NCBI GenBank assembly: GCA_002439805.1
Contig: DJPQ01000013.1
Span: 1-15,805 of the forward strand
Reading direction: 5' to 3'
Length of the DNA: 15,805 bases
Origin: Bacteroidales bacterium UBA6408
GTDB taxonomy: Bacteria > Bacteroidota > Bacteroidia > Bacteroidales > UBA932
Shown: piece after piece, positions 15,205 to 15,805 of the stretch
How positions within the stretch are numbered: position 1 is the first letter of the stretch
Layout: each line of letters starts with the position of its first letter
Translations under genes and position numbers: made by a program
Notes under the pieces: generated by a model
The model's input: only the letters and a program-made list of their open reading frames with translations
Told to the model about the DNA's origin: nothing
The model's database searches: none

Positions 15205-15805
15205 ATGACGGACATGATGGACAAAAATAGAACGGGTATTCCGAAATATGCGAGTCTCCTTTCGGACTCGGGGTTCAAGGCGGTGCTGGCGGAGCCGAGG
15301 AACAAGGAGATTCTGCGGCAGCTCATCAACCTCATCCTTCCGGAGGACAGGCAGGTCGCGGAGATTGAGGAGTACGAGGACAGGGAACTGGACGGATTCA
15401 CCGCGTTCTCAAAGAGCGCGAGGGTTGACGTCCGCTGCCGGGACATTCACGGAAGGACGTTCATCGTGGAGATGCAGCGCAAGATGCACGACCGCTTCAT
15501 ACAGCGGTGCATCTGGTACGGCGCGAAGGCATACGGGAAGGACCTCGCCCCGGGAGCCGAATACGACGACCTGAGGCCCGTCTATGTCATCGCGTTCATT
15601 GAGGAGAGCCTCCCGCACGAGGACGAGGGGCTCTGGGACGGGGACAACTTCGTCGCCTGCTATCAGATGACGGAAAAGAGAACCGGAGAGTTTGCTCCCG
15701 ACGCTATTTTTTGTATATTTGTCGAGCTGGGAAGGTTCCGGAAGGATGCCGCGCTGCTCGGGAGCACGCTGGAGAAGACCTGCTATGTGTTCAAGAACTC
15801 GGGAA
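15205..15805 (+). CDS. PD-(D/E)XK nuclease family transposase (Rpn-like), cut by the window edge
   Basis: Open from ATG at 15205 (MTDMMDKNRT) to the window end: 200 codons, no stop. The opening (PKYASLLSDSGFKAVL, PRNKEILRQLINLIL) is typical of the PD-(D/E)XK transposase/Rpn family of Bacteroidales. The nuclease core is SARVDVRCRD with Asp75, then TFIVEMQRKMHDRFIQR with Glu89 and Gln91, and a following helix with WYGAKAYG. Family members are often ~290-310 residues, so about a third lies outside the window. They are metal-dependent DNA endonucleases linked to recombination and horizontal spread, commonly in many copies per genome. The active-site residues are intact. The alternative ATG starts at 15214 and 15217 are only a few codons in. 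It is separated by 152 bases from the MBOAT operon and looks independently transcribed; no inverted terminal repeats are visible. Confidence 0.82.
   Translation, partial: MTDMMDKNRTGIPKYASLLSDSGFKAVLAEPRNKEILRQLINLILPEDRQVAEIEEYEDRELDGFTAFSKSARVDVRCRDIHGRTFIVEMQRKMHDRFIQRCIWYGAKAYGKDLAPGAEYDDLRPVYVIAFIEESLPHEDEGLWDGDNFVACYQMTEKRTGEFAPDAIFCIFVELGRFRKDAALLGSTLEKTCYVFKNSG

Noticed and set aside
1..15805. CRISPR arrays, tRNA or rRNA genes, insertion-sequence ends
   Set aside because: I looked for spaced repeats, cloverleaf-like and rRNA-like stretches and paired terminal repeats, and saw none; the only repeats are the linker repeat and short dyads.

Overview
The window looks like chromosomal DNA from a member of the Bacteroidales. 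It carries a SusC/SusD pair, a FecR-type anti-sigma factor next to an ECF sigma factor, lipoproteins with Bacteroidetes-style signals, and a PD-(D/E)XK (Rpn-type) transposase nuclease. Intergenic leaders are very AT-rich and Shine-Dalgarno sequences are weak or absent, while most coding DNA is around 57-63% GC in the stretches counted by hand. That suits a higher-GC gut lineage such as Alistipes/Rikenellaceae or a relative, but the genus is not determined.

The left two thirds (19-10658) are all on the minus strand and form a polysaccharide utilization locus (PUL). In transcription order it holds: ECF sigma factor; FecR anti-sigma; SusC transporter with an N-terminal STN signalling domain; SusD glycan-binding lipoprotein; a GH5 lipoprotein with a C-terminal carbohydrate-binding-like domain; an unlisted 55-residue small ORF; and a fimbrillin-like lipoprotein carrying the same kind of carbohydrate-binding-like domain. 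The inferred logic is that the glycan is cut at the surface by the GH5 enzyme, held by SusD and the fimbrillin/CBM lipoprotein, and imported by SusC. SusC also signals through STN to FecR, which releases the sigma factor to raise expression of the locus. The polymer is probably a beta-linked glucan, mannan or xylan-type glycan, but the GH5 subfamily cannot be fixed by eye.

The right third (10788-15052) is a divergent, tightly packed plus-strand operon about O-acetyl groups: a CE2-type SGNH carbohydrate esterase, an SGNH protein with an inserted beta-rich domain (PatB/Ape1-like layout), and an MBOAT acyltransferase (AlgI/PatA-like). The esterase may strip acetyl groups from the incoming glycan, while the SGNH/MBOAT pair probably moves acetyl groups onto or off an envelope polymer. 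The window ends inside a PD-(D/E)XK transposase-type nuclease gene (15205 to the edge).

The most interesting points are: a nine-G tract just after the start codon of the sigma factor, where any single-base slip would abolish the protein; the small ORF, also with an eight-G tract; the same C-terminal domain in the GH5 enzyme and the fimbrillin-like lipoprotein, with a GC step at the domain border of the latter; and the paired degradation and O-acetylation operons. Once the small ORF is counted, no stretch over 300 bases lacks a gene.
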